Source of the DNA: Nelumbo lutea | Taxonomy: Eukaryota > Streptophyta > Magnoliopsida > Proteales > Nelumbonaceae | Direction: 5' to 3' | Assembly: GCA_022828595.1 (NCBI GenBank) | Contig: JAKGHH010000002.1 | Span: 69,908,383 to 69,972,382 of the forward strand | DNA length: 64,000 nt | Part shown: piece after piece, positions 46,151 to 58,886 of the stretch | Position numbering within the stretch: position 1 is the first letter of the stretch | Layout: each line of letters opens with the position of its first letter | Made by a program: the position numbers and the translations under genes | The notes under the pieces: generated by a model | The model's input: the letters and a program-made list of their open reading frames with translations, nothing else | What the model was told of the DNA's origin: nothing | The model's database searches: none

Positions 46151-48787
46151 TGAAAATATGAATTTCTAAATAGGGAATGTGATTCCCAGTTGAAGGGAGA
46201 GAAAAATTTTTGAAATTTGCCCCCTTATTCCGCAATCTTTGGGCGTCCATGGGATGGATCTCTCATCCCTTCAGTGCAAGGTCATGATAGGTCACTCATC
46301 ATAGATAATGCAATGTTTATTTGCATGTACTTACATTATCCCCCCCCCTTACTTAAAGACATAAGTATTTCTATTTCTAAGCAAGGTTTCTGGGTCTGGT
46401 TATTTTGTTGTTTGCCTATCTTAATGTATCCCCCTTGCTTATTGATAGAAGTATTTTTGTTAGTAAGAAAATGAATAAGTATCTTGATTATGATGTGGAT
46501 GAGGTATTGACTAGGTCAAGTGTGGAATGGGAAGCCCTCTAATTCCGAGAGTCGCAAATATTTTGATACAATGTTTGACATTAATAGTAAGTATGCACAT
46601 GTTTTGCATATGTCAATTCTAGATGATGATAATTATGATAATAATTAGTAGCCATGTAGAACGAAGGAATAGGTTCAAGGGTACCTTTTAAGAGGACTTT
46701 CCGGGGCATGTGAGAGATGTTCTTTCTCTTCCAGCCCCCAACATATGCTTCATTTTTTCTACTGTATTGTCCCATTCTTCCTTACAAAATCTTATTTGAG
46801 GTGAAACCAGGCCCCAAGCATCTTTCCGTTTTCTTCCTCATACTCACAAATTAGTTAGCAACTTCCGGATTGATTCTTTGACGAGTGTTGGGTTGAACAT
46901 TAGAAGACTTCCCAGTTCCCATAATATTTTGCCCCGATCACAAGAAAAATGTAGCAAGAGTCCCCAGTGATAGAAAGTTCTTCATGTGAACTTCTACCAA
47001 AGACAAATATCATCAATAAAAGTAGATGATTAAGACTAACCATTTCTTAAACTTAACAAAATTGGGACTTGGTTTGGGTGCATAGTGGTCCCTCCGAGGC
47101 AGATGATGCTGCCGAAGAAGAGATCCTTCTTGAAGGAAATTCTAATTGCCAATAAGCAGCACCTTAGATTAATTGCAGTGGAAGGGGATTGAAGGAATGT
47201 CATGGACCTTGAAGTTCACTCATCTTTTGGCAGAAATTTGTAAGATTTCCTCTTGCTTGCGCTGTAGCTTCAGATGGATAACCCTGAGAGATAAACCAAC
47301 TGACTGACTTTCTAGAAAAATCTGGGTTGGAAAGGGACTGTATAGTGTTAATATAATGCCAAGTAACTAGTGGGCTTTTGTCATTTGTTTTTTTTGTTGG
47401 GAAGGTCTTGTACATCCCTTCCTCTTTTTTTGAATGAAATTTGTTATCTTCTTTTAAAAAAAAAACAGAAAAAAAAGACAATAACCATACTCCCCAATTT
47501 AATTGCCATCAGAGAGCTTTGAGGGTATCTTAGATAATACATCAATACCTAGAAACACCCTTGTTTTGGTCCTTTTGAAGGACAAAATGGAGTCGCACTC
47601 CCATTAACTAAAATAGAGAAAGATACAGTGAACAAAACATTGGTCAATTAGCTGACAAAAAGAAGAGAAACGATGTAATTGCAAAATCTGCAAAAACTAC
47701 TATTCCATATTATCGACTTTTAAAATAAAATTACCGAAGCAACTTATTCAATCTATTGGTGAGAATCTTAGCAATCACCTTGTTGTTAAGGATTTGATGA
47801 CCCGGTGTAAATGCCGATCAAAAAGGTGAGATTAGTCAGGGAAGCAACTTATTCAATCTATTGGTGAGAATCTTAGCAACTACTTCTAGAGTACATTGCT
47901 AAGATCAATAGACCAGAAATTATTTACATGTTTAACATCACCTTTCTTTGGAATTAGCATAATGTCTCATTCACCTCTCAAATCCCCTCTGGGTGCTTCG
48001 AGACATTCTGTACAAATCACCACATCTTGCCCCAGATCAGCCCAACATAGCACTCACCCCATTAAGGCCCAATTTCAACTGCCATAGATGCGTATGATTT
48101 TGCTGATTTAACAGTTTTTTGTTTTCCAAAACAAAATCATACACATTGACAAACACAGTTGGATCTGCTACGACCTACCCACAAGGCATTGCAGCCACAC
48201 ATCGAGAAATTCTCCCATACTTGTTTGTTGTCATTCATGGGAAGATGTTCCAAATGCACAAAGTTGTAGTATCTTGGCAAACACGCCCTGAAATAGTGAC
48301 TAGTAATGTTTTTCATTTCTGACTATTGTATGATTCCAATGTGAAACAAAATCAATATTGCCTGAACCTGAACCAGCCACAGATTGGCCTTCACCTGAAA
48401 CAAAATCAATAAACTATTAGGTAGACTCGGTCAAGAAGATTTGCTCAAACTAAACCATCTTTTGCACTAATTATGAGTTGATTCCAAATCGATTAGTCTC
48501 TTGGGTGGTGGAATGAATTAGACAATAGTTCAACTTTAGATTGGATGGTTGCATCATTTAGTATGATAAAATAATGAACAAGATCTCCTTGACAAATCCC
48601 ATCACACGTCCTGATCTACATACACGTGCATCTCCTTTTGTGTCTATATTCAACGTTGAACTACAATATAACCAACATAAAATATAATATTTAAGCCCTT
48701 GCCCATACCCTTTACAATTTGAAGAACAGTTATAAACAATCATATTAAGAAAACTACCAATTTGAGAGTGAAGTACCTCCTACATCT
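46151..48787. other. Intergenic, no host gene; LINE shard within
   Basis: Apart from the RT fragment at 47500-48000 no conserved coding is visible. A C-run at 46341-46348 and AT-rich sequence near 48.6-48.75 kb precede the 3' end of the histone deacetylase gene on the minus strand. Confidence 0.5.
47500..48000 (-). mobile_element. LINE reverse-transcriptase fragment
   Basis: Minus strand reads IPKKGDVKHVNNF followed by a decayed IDLSNVL (RT motif PKKGxxxxVxNFRPISLxNVxYK), and further down NGSATPFCPSKGPKQG (RT motif NGxPxxxFxPxRGLRQGD). A 39-bp segment starting GAAGCAACTTATTC is duplicated at 47736-47774 and 47841-47879, breaking the frame. Stops are frequent. Confidence 0.6.
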
Positions 48788-51700
48788 TCATGACTCTTCT
48801 CCAAAGAGTGGTACAGAGTCCTTCCAGTATCGCTTGATGGAGTCAACAACTTTCACAGCCAGGGCTTCATCTTCTGGATAATAAGCAATGGGATCCAACA
48901 ATAAAGGAGATGGGATGTTAAGAACACCTTCAAGGGTTGCATGAAGACAGTATGCTGAGTATGTAATATGGTATCCACCTTCCTGCACAATCAGGAGGCG
49001 CCCATCACAATGCTCATCAGCTAGTTTTCGCACTTTCCTTCCCATTTCTCGATAGCCTTCCATTGTCAAGCACTGCCTTCCATTGGGATCAAACTGAAAA
49101 AAAAAAAAGAAATTACTAGAGTAACTCTAAGATAGTGCATGAGCATCCTTTACCTTCAACATCAGTGATAATAAATGAACTTAATGAAAGAGAAATGGAG
49201 CATAATTATAGAGAACATCCAAGAAGGGTTTCAAAGATCAAGATAGGCTCTACTTTCGTGGAATTGGAAGGTTTTATCAAGAAGCTGGAAAGGGAAGAAA
49301 ACTAGAGGTCTTGAGAAGCAAAGAAATTTACTTTTTGCCACAATTTCTACTAACATAACATAAAAATAAAAATAAAAAATAAAAAAATGATTCGAGTTAG
49401 ATCTGCATATCTCCATTAAATGAGGGAAACTGAGGTCTAAGTGGACAAACAGGATATGAAGAAAAGGAAGATAATTATACTTGGGTGGCTGGACATTGGC
49501 TGATTAGCGCTCTGCATGATAATTAGATGAGAATTAAGACACTTGACTATGGTCAACAGAGTCGATATGAAAAATCTAGCTTCATGGCTAGCTCAACTTC
49601 AACAAGCAAGTCTTCTGAAACATATGGCCAAGCTAAGTTTCTCAAGGACATATTTATCTCCTAATGATAAAAGGGGGTATTCACTGGCATTACAGGCCTA
49701 CAGGAGCACTCTTGAAGGCTAGAAAGGCTTCAGCCAAGGATTAGATGAAACATGGGTACCTATTACATATTCGCATTATGTGGCTCAATCCTTCAGCAAA
49801 TCACAGCCCTTAGGGGCTGTTTGATAACAGCTGAAATAGCTAAACTGAAAAGCTTATTACTTTTTCCTTAGTGGCTGAAGCTGAAGTTGACTAGTGTACT
49901 ATGCCCTTGAATGTTTTATTATTTAATTATTTTATCCACTAAAACACAAACCAATAAGCCATTCAGTTCAGCAACTTCAGCTGTTATCAAATGGCCTCTT
50001 TCATTTGTCATCCAACCAATGAATTTCCATAAAAATCAACTATGGCTTTCCTCATGTCTGAGACAACATTTTTGCTACATCTAACTGCCATCATGACTAA
50101 AAAACCCTGGAGTTGGGGTTCCACCAAAATCACTTTTGTGAGGGAGTATGCTCTTCCTAGGAAAGGAAGAATAGTGTGAAAATCCCCCCACCTACCCCCC
50201 CCCCCTAAACTTTTCTTTAAAGATATATGATAAAATATTCAGTTGAACGAAAAATCATTGGGATTTCTTCCAAACATTGGCACTCAAACTTGGCTGCTAC
50301 CTCCCCTGCAAAAACAGAAAAATGCATAGAAATAAATGAACTCTTTACAAAATGCAAATTATGGAACCAGTCATTCTCTTGCTATCTCACTTTAATTCTG
50401 TCTCCTATATTGTCTCACTAGTCTATGGGTATTAAAGAATTTTGCATAAAAGCCACTGTTACATGGACATGAGAATCAGAACCCAATATGTGCCTGAGAG
50501 TCTGACTTGGAGGGACAAAAAAATGAGGATTCACAGACATGTCAATTAACAAGTACAAATTATTAATATACTCCATCCGTTGTTGAACTTTAACATTTAG
50601 TAGCAAAATTTTTTAAGAGATTATCTTTGTTAATAACATCTGTAGGAAAATGGCACTCTATGTATACATTTTTTTCTAGAAAACAGTGACTTTTGTTAAG
50701 GTAATAACAGGTTAAGTGTACATACAAAGTATACAACCCATGATTAGTCTGGCATTCTGCCACCAAATCATCTTTATTTACATCTAATCCCAGAAAAATT
50801 GATCCACGTTTACTCCTTGTTTTGACAAAGGACCAGCCAATGAGTTTGCTGATCTTGGCATCCATCTAAGAGTCTCCTTGTCCAACTCCAATCGGCCCTG
50901 AACAAATGGCTAGAATATTACCTTGCACATTTCTTGTTACTCCAACCCCTGATAATCATGGGTTTCCCATACTACACCCACCAAAATTCTTGATTCAGTC
51001 TTGCATGCCTCCATTCAGCTTTAATGACAGACCTTGTTGAAAAATTTGCCACCCATTTCCATCCCCTTATGATGTCATCAACGAAAAAGAGGGAAACATG
51101 TGCATGGTCTTCATCCAATGTACTACTTTTGTTGTTACATTTTCTTTTATTGCTTCCTTGCTCCATTCCTTTTCCTTGAAGATCTGAGCATTCTCTCTTC
51201 CCATATGGTTCAAAACACTGCCACTCTAGTACACCTCCATATTATCTCTCCACTCATACAAGAAGGATTCATGACATTACTTGTCAAGTATTACCAGCTC
51301 AAAACAATATTTCTAAGTCAACAAATCAAAAGAAAAAAAGTAGGAAAAAGAGAGTGAAGAAGAGGAGAGAAGAATGAGAAAAATAATGAAAGGGAAGCAA
51401 AAGAGTGTACTCCTGCCCCCTGTTCATCTATTTATATTAAAATAATGATGCTGTACAAAGACCATTCTACACCTGTTCCGAATATGAAATAAAAATAGAG
51501 CACTACACAGAAGCTATAAGACACTAACAGAACAAATAAAAGAAACATAAAACAGCAACTAATAATAGGAAACATCTCACCAACATTCAATGTGTAAATT
51601 AACTGTTCGTTTGTGTCTAAAAGTAGAGAGAAAAAATGACAAATTGAAGTGTTCCTTAAAAATCCATGGAGTGTTCGAGTCTGGTGGTTTTCCAACATGG

Positions 51701-54700
51701 ATACTTCATCCATCTAGGAGAGTCCATGCAACACTGATAATACAATATTACCTGTTATCTCCCCCTCTATTAAATGTCTCTCGTAAAAGAGTTTCCAGTC
51801 CTTGGACCCATCTAAATAAGGTGGTTATGCTGCAAGTCAAAACTCGCACCTCTCTAATAGAATGAATGAACATCCAAGGGCTAGATATCTCTCCCCTCTT
51901 CCACCCTATTACTACCTTAGAGTCTCCTTCAATCTCCAATACCTCAATGAAACTGCATACCACAATCCCTGGAGTAAAGAAAGCAGCCCAGCCTGCACTA
52001 ACTTTCCATGGATAAAAAATTTTTACCACCACAATTATCATGGCATTATGAAGAAATTTGCTCTTCACAATAGCAGTTGGAAGTGTTTTATAAATTAGGC
52101 AGGAAGTGTCATGCTTAGTTATTCAGGTACAGCAGGTGATGGAGCCTTTTGGGGGGCTGAAGTGCTTGCCCTCCTAAAGAGATTAAAATTGGCCTACTCA
52201 TTGTATTGGACTAACTTGATTGTCGAAGTAGATTGACAGGTTGTTAGATGATTACCCTCAAGGGCAGAAGGCCCCTGACTCGTAAGGCACTTGATAAGGG
52301 AAGTTAAGCATTGAGAACCAACATGAACTGATCATTCAGATGGACCCTAGATCTGCCAACAGCTTTTCTGATTGAATTTCTCCCACTCACATGATTGAGT
52401 TGGACTCTTGCCATTTGCCAATATAAAAGTGTCATATATGACATTATTCACCTTGCATTATAGTTTTTGAATGTAAAAACTCCGAAATTCCAAAACCCCT
52501 ATTACTAGTATTCCAAATAACTTCCATGAAAGCCCTATTCCATACTTCCACCCATTCAAGGTCAGCAAAACGAACCATAGTTGGAATGGTTGGAATATTG
52601 GAAAACAAGTGTTTTTAACCAACTCCAAAAAATAATCAATTTCTATCTTGATTAAATTGAGTATTTGAGTCTTCCAAGAAAATGCTTTCATTAATTTCTT
52701 GAAGATAGTTGAAGCCTGCCAAAGATTAATGCCAAGTATGTAGCTAAGACCCTATTCCAGCTAAATAGACTTGATTATTTTATGGTAGAAATTGCAGATT
52801 GAACAAGAGAAGTTCCACTTCTTGAATGCCAAAGAAAGTTGTCGGACTTGTCTTCAAATGATATATTGTTCTACACTTTCCATGAGGTACTCAAAATTCC
52901 AAGCCCATAGAATGGGTTGACAGGGATGCTGTAGAATCATAACCAAAAGCTATATCCAGGTATGTGTGTGTGTGTGTGTGGTCTTCATTGCCTATCAATG
53001 GATCAGGCAGACCCAACAGAACCAACCCAATTATATAGGATCTGGATCCGCATTATGTGTCCCAATTATAATTGGGGGTTCTGGGTTTTGATATAATTTC
53101 CTGGTTATGATTGGGTGGGGATCAGTTCTGGTTGTTCCAAACCAATTAAAACCTAAACCATATAAACCCAAATGTGTTCATTCAAGAAATTAGTAGCACT
53201 ATTGTCCAATTACAAATTAAAAGTATAGCTGTCAGTTATAATGGATATTATTGGGTCAAACCCTATAGTCCCAATTAATAATTGGGTTGGTTCTGGATCT
53301 GCTATTACATGCTCTGTAGGGTCTTGTTTAGGACTGGTTCTGCGCATTTATTGATAGCACTAACAAGTGCTCTTGCAGCGAGATCTCTTGTTGCAAAAGA
53401 GCTTGCCAGAGATGCCACATATTCAAACAAGCATGAGCAAAACTAAAGTGAACCAATTCATTACCATGAAAAGGTTCTCTTATTAAGAAATGTGGGACAA
53501 AGGTTTCAAGGAAATTTAGTGTCAAAAAAGAGTATTTTCATGTAGACAAGTCAGTCCTTTCAAAAGAAAGTCAAGGAGTTTCAAAAAGATCTTTTTTTTT
53601 ATCAATAACACCAGCTTCATTAAATTAAATTAAAAGAAAAGAGGGAATATGGATACAAAAGGGGAGATAAAATATCTTAGCTCCCCAAAAACAGAAAACA
53701 AAGGGAGTGCAAAGAGAAGATTAAAAACTAGCCCAAAAAACAGACTCCCTATTCACTCCTTGCTTGGCCAACCCATCCGCAAATGAGTTGGCACTCCTCT
53801 TCACCCAGCTTCAAAAAGATCTATTTCAAAAACATTTGTAAGCTCACTGATAAAAAAAAAGAAAAAAAACATTTATAAGCTCAAAAGGCATTAAACCAAT
53901 ATCAAACAAACCAAATAAAAGCATAAAAAGAGGGGAAGAATCTTATTGAGAAGCACAAAAGCTGCAGTCATCTGGATAGTTTGGGAAGAGAGAAACACGA
54001 GAATCTTCAAGGATAAAGAAAGGAGTCAGGAAGCAATAATTGAGTGCATTACTACTAGGGTGGCTCATTGAGTAAAGACTATGGAGACTTTCTCTTCCTT
54101 CTCTACAGATGATATCGTTAGAAAATGGAGAGAAGCGGCAAGCACTTCCTCCAAAAAGACTACAGTCCACAAGAGATGGATGCCACCAAACAGATGATTC
54201 TTAAAACTCAACTTTGATGGAAGTAGTAGGGGGAACCCGGACACTTAAGGAGTGGGAGGAGTTTTTAGAGATGAGGAAGGTAATATCGTTGCTTTGTTCT
54301 CAGGCCCGGATGGAGAAGGTGGTTCACTAAGGGCTGAAGTTTTGGTGGTAATGGAAGGTATGCAAAGGGAAAAGGAAATGAATGTGAAAAAGCTGATTCT
54401 TGAAGGAGATTTGAAATTGGTGGTAGATGTTGGCTGATTTATAGTGCTACAGCAATGAGGTAAAGAAGCTTAAGTGGATGACTAGTAGAGATATGGAGGT
54501 AAGGATTCGATGTGTTCCAAATGTAGCCGCCAACAGCTTGGCAGATACTCTAGCTAAGAAAAGGGTGGAGAGGGAACAAATGTTTTGGCACAGTTGTAAA
54601 ATTAAAAGAAAATTAAGAGAGTAGAGATAGGACTCCTTGTCTCTAGAAAGACCTCTGTATGTATATGGTTTCCATCACCTATAGTATTAAAACCTGATTG

Positions 54701-56847
54701 TTATTGATCAAAAATAAATAAATAACATCTATTGCAACTCAAAAAAATAAAAGAAAGAAAGAAAGAAAGAAAGACTCTGTCCTGGTCACAACTGACACTT
54801 GACCATTAACAGTCATAATCCTTTCAAAACACATCATACTTACAACATATTAGTCTCATTGGGTGCATCACTAATAACCTATCTAATGATACCAAGATCA
54901 AGTGAAATAGAAAGTAGTTAGTTTATGACCCCTAAAGTATAGGCTTACAGAAAGTGATGTGATCACAGCTTCACCTTTCCAAAATTCTAAGAACTCTCTA
55001 AAAATACACTTCTACCTATCATGACCTTGTAAGATGACTAACCCAATCCATACAAAGCTAACAAACTAGAAAATGACTCTTAAAAACTCTAATTAATCAA
55101 AATTCAAACACCAAAAAAATAACATGATCACCACTGGTGCAAATCCAATGCGGTTCCATTGGATTTGTTCATTTATTTTTAGAGCCCCCCAATCACAATA
55201 CACTAAGTTAGATGGACATTACTAAATAGTTGCCATGTCCATGTTGATTGTTGAAAAATTTTGTCCAATATCTTGTCCATGTCGTGTTTCTGTTATGCAC
55301 AGTTTAAGCATACACCTCAAGCACTAAATCAGACGAACATTTCTAAACATGTGCCATGACAGTGTCGATAGTTGAAAACTTAAGTTTTATTGTAAATTCC
55401 TTGGCCAACGCCTTGTTCATGTCATGTCTTTGTCATGTATCCGTAGCATGGCTTAAGCACAGTAGCACGCATACTCTAACTTTAAAAATCACATACACGT
55501 GGATAAGTTTGGCTTCATAAATTACCTCTTATTCATTTCTGGTGCATCTATCTATTCCTTCTCTAGATGAAGAAATGTTTTATCCTTGAATTACCCAAAG
55601 TTGGGTTTTCCTAAAGCCATCTATATGCACAAATATTTGAAATCAAGATGTGCCTTCAATAAAATCACTTATTAAGACGACAATATCAATGGGTAATAAG
55701 AATATAGATTTTACTTACAGCACTAGAATCTTGGCCGATAACCATAACCATAATAGCAGGCTTAAACCTCTGAATAGCAGGGATAACCAATTTACTCATG
55801 GCATACTCGTAGCCCCTATCACCAGTCCCATTTGGCAGAGGTATATTCAAATTAAACCCAAATCCTTTATCTTCACCGAGCTCATAAACAGTTCCTTGCT
55901 GTGGATGGGATGGACCCCAGGAACCATGATTCATATGAAGAGAGATTGTAAGAACATTATCTGAGCGATAGAACCCCACTGCAGTTCCATTGCCATAATG
56001 GACATCAATGTCAATGGTGGCAACTTTTCCACAACCAGAATCTAAAGCCAATTGAGCTGCAATGCCAGCATTGTTAAGGAAGCAGTATCCATCGGCTTGA
56101 GCAGGCTGAGCATGGTGACCAGGAGGCCGAACTAATGCATAAGCAATCTTCCCGTGGCCATCCAGTATGTGCTTCATAGCCATTAGTGTAGTACCAGCAG
56201 CAAGAAGGGAAGCATCCCAAGAGCCAGGGTTCAAGATAGTCCCTTCACAGATCATCTTCCCCCCAGCTTCATCCGCTTGAACAAGCTCTTTTATGTACTC
56301 TGAGATGTTAGTGTGTCAAACAACATTAGGCTCTTGCCCCATTAATTCAAGCATGCAGATGAGAATTCGTTTCTCATCTTTCCACAGAACAGAAACGAGG
56401 AAAATGAAGTACCCTGGAGATTAAACACAGGTCTTAACAAAAGAAATTTGCCATTCTCTTATTTGTTTTGTTCAGACAATCATGAATCAGTAGGGTTCAA
56501 TGCTTCAGAATTGGTAAAATCGAACAGATTGAATTTAAAAAAGCAAAAGGAAAGAAAAGATGGAAAGCTCTGGAAATTGAAGCACCTGGTGTATGGAATG
56601 AGAGCAAATCAGAGATATCTGCAGGTCTTCCGGTATGCCAAGATATATAGGGAGAGATAGGACCCCTTTTGAGGATAGAGACCATGTTTTTCACTCTATC
56701 TGGGTTCTCCGGGTGCTTTTCCAAGACATCGAGGAAACCTGGGTCCATCGCGGTGTCGAAGACGCCGACTCCAGTATCATGCTTTAGCATCCCTTCATGC
56801 CAGAACACGTCAATGAGACTGGACGATGAAGAAGCAGGAGAAGCCAT
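48788..56847 (-). CDS. HDA8: Histone deacetylase, HDA8 type, three exons
   Basis: Zinc-dependent RPD3/HDA1-superfamily deacetylase that removes acetyl groups from lysines. Exons on the minus strand: 56847-56586, 56299-55719, 49093-48788; GT-AG, frames close to 382 codons (Arabidopsis HDA8 is about 377). Exon 1 has VFWHEGMLKHDTGVGVFD and HPENPDRVKNMVSILKRGP. Exon 2 has SWDASLLAAGTTL, RPPGHHAQPAQADGYCFLNN (active-site His149/His150), IDIDVHYGNGT (zinc ligands Asp186 and His188) and GQDSSA (zinc ligand Asp278), continuing into exon 3 as FDPNGRQCLT; VQEGGYHITY supplies catalytic Tyr322. A short Ser-rich N-terminus (MASPASSSSSLID) precedes the domain. All ligands present, no stop: likely functional. 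Intron 2 is 6625 bp and full of LINE tails and MITEs. Confidence 0.95.
49813..49998. mobile_element. MITE in HDA8 intron 2
   Basis: Starts GGGGCTGTTTGATAACAGC and ends AGCTGTTATCAAATGGCCTC; inverted ends match over about 20 bases with few differences. The interior is AT-rich. Related by its GATAACAGCTGAA core to the element at 1794-1968. Target duplication not clear, so superfamily (Harbinger or hAT) is undecided. Confidence 0.6.
51740..52068 (-). mobile_element. LINE RNase H fragment in HDA8 intron 2
   Basis: Minus strand reads WAAFFTPGIVV, EIEGDSKVVIGWKRGEI and IREVRVL, the C-terminal RNase H pattern of plant LINEs (ExDSxxVVxWLxG). A likely 3' tail continues to about 51430. Same orientation as the host gene. 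Confidence 0.55.
52090..52440 (+). mobile_element. Second RNase H fragment, opposite orientation
   Basis: Plus strand reads SGTAGDGAFWGAEVLALLKR, then LIVEVD, a stop and QVVR, an RNase H remnant. It abuts the minus-strand fragment head to head, so two independent insertions or an inversion are needed. Stops make it dead. Confidence 0.5.
53593..53809 (-). mobile_element. 5'-truncated LINE tail with 13-bp TSD
   Basis: TTCAAAAAGATCT occurs at 53580-53592 and 53810-53822. Between them is a minus-strand LINE end: poly(A) seen as T-run at 53593-53600, then sense CTGGTGTTATTGAT, with upstream the RNase H words SANSFADGLAKQGV. A 217-bp copy with a 13-bp duplication and A-tail is classic target-primed reverse transcription. 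Confidence 0.85.
53930..54720 (+). mobile_element. LINE RNase H tail, plus strand, in HDA8 intron 2
   Basis: Reads FLKLNFDGSSRGNPD, a stop, then GVGGVFRDEEGNIVALFSGP, SLRAEVLVVMEG and LILEGDLKLVVDVG, the RNase H domain. ANSLADTLAKKRVER follows near 54535 and the tail TTGTTATTGATCAAAAATAA ends at about 54715. Antisense to HDA8. Close in sequence to the LINEs in the NSA2 introns, so one family seeded both genes. Confidence 0.7.
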
Positions 56848-58886
56848 GAATGGAAATTATTAAGGAATCAAAAGCTGGGGTGAATTTCAAACAGCCCTTA
56901 ACGACTACTCTTTTTGGAGGTCCTAAGCACTAGAACCTGGAATCAGGAAGTTAGAGCAGTTGGTGGTAATGATCCGTGTGTGCTCGGTGGTTTCAGATTC
57001 TGGTTCTTACACTGCAAACCGCAAAGCTTCCCTGCTGCGGTTGCAACCCCGTTTGCAAGGGCTTAAGCCTGAGTTGAGTTGCCCGTTGGGGAGGGCTTTA
57101 ATGCAACGGCTTCTAACTTTGCAAACGGCTCCCCGTTTGCTTGCGAGGAGAAAAGTTTGGGCTGCGTTTGGTTGCAATGCAAATGCAAATATGTGCATTA
57201 TATATTTATCCATTATATATTTATCTGTGCAAAAGTGTGGATTCATCATTAAATGCTCCAATTATCTTATATTTCATTGTATTGACTTTGGCCAAAAAGT
57301 TAATTATCAAAAGAATACAAAATTGTATCCAAAAAATAGGTACTGATGTTCTCTTGAGAGAGTACAAAAGTGTCAGAAAATACATTTTTCTCTGATAATC
57401 ATTACTTTTTTGGGTTTCAAACAAATGTTCGCAAACGCGACCCCAGTTTGTCATTTGTATCACAAACAAACGGAGACTTAGCTATTTGTAAAGCTGGGCT
57501 GTTTTGGGAGCCTACTGCAAATAGGAATGGCAAGGGCTCCCGTGCAAATTGCCATATCCATTCCCGAACCCGTGTATTCTTATTCCAAACCTGTTCCAAA
57601 TTCATCTAACTTTTCATTTCAATTTCTCAAACCCGTCCCACCCGTTAGACCCCTTGACCAAATGTTTTCTACTAAAAAAAAAGATTCTTAATACTTATAA
57701 TGTGACTTAAACCCAGATTAGCACCAAATCTCTTAAACCACTAAGTCATCTCACCTTTTGTGTTATTTAATGAAATAAAATAGATTTTCATTCATCAAAA
57801 CAATCAATACATATATATATATAGTTAGCAATTCCAATTAAAAATTAAAAGAAATAGTATTTAAAATTAGCATTTTATAACTAAATAAAATAAATAATTT
57901 ATCAATTCTAAATTTACATCAAATGATGATTTTAGTCCCAACAAAGATTAGGCTAGGTAGTTAATGAATCTCAATATCAAATACTCAAAGAAAAAAAAGT
58001 TTTGATCAAAGTATGGTCTCTCAATTAAGCATTGTCACTCTATTGTCTAATTCCAGTAAGCTTCAAAGATGGAAGCTAAACTACCGTATGTGGAACACCT
58101 GGTTTGATCTCTCAAATGCCATAGGAATACGATATTTTCAACAACTCAAGTGGAGGTCAGTAAAGACCTGGCGAGGCTTTGTAAGATCTCAACTGATTTG
58201 TTATCTTCATCAGATCTGACTGATTCAAATCCACCTCTTCCTTCTACAAAACAGGTTTGATCTGGTGTGATTTCAATAAATATGATCTCGCTATGAATTG
58301 CTTCAAGAAGGCATCGATCTAGTATTTAAGGTAGAGATAAATGAAATTTTTAACTATGGAGAACGAAAGCTTCTCTTAGATCTGAACAAAGAAAAATCGC
58401 CCTCTCCATGGGAAGTCTCAAATCAAAACCTCTTGTTGAATGGGTGAACGTCTATGCATTTCTTTTGTTGTATTTTATGTTAGTTTCTTTTCATATATAT
58501 ATATATACCATGTTTTTTTGTTAGCTTTTGCACAGTTTCTATGATTTTTTTCTGTAATTTCTGCTATTTATCTTCGTATTTTATGTTTTTATAATATAAT
58601 TTCTGTTTTTCTGTATTTTTGTGTTAGTATATAATTTTTGTGTTTTAATAATTTACAAAAATTTAATGGGTTGGATGGATGGGTTAGGTGGGTCAAGGTG
58701 GGTCTGGGTTGAATCCAACCCATTTAATTTGCACTAGATGGGTTATTAATGAATTGGTGGGTTAGACGGATTGGGTTGAAGCTTAACCCAAACCATCCAA
58801 TTGCCACCCCCCTACATCTCATTACCCATTTTAATTTTATCTTATCTCCATTCATCATCACTTGCCTCGCAGCTTTAAGATTTCAA
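56848..58886. other. HDA8 upstream region and a hAT-like repeat, no gene
   Basis: 56848-57000 is the likely HDA8 promoter/leader, without a motif I would assert. 57005-57180 and 57420-57475 carry GCAAACGG/CCGTTTGC words that look like a split MITE. From 57508 (TAGGAATGGCAAGGGC) to 58814 (CCAATTGCCACCCCCCTA) the ends are complementary in the TAGGxxTGGCAA manner of hAT elements, with GGGTTGGATGG-rich edges and an AT-rich core. No target duplication was seen. Confidence 0.4.

Noticed and set aside
50418..50865. Two overlapping minus ORFs in HDA8 intron 2 that could be retrotransposon debris
   Set aside because: No diagnostic RT, integrase or protease motif could be read, so no class was assigned.
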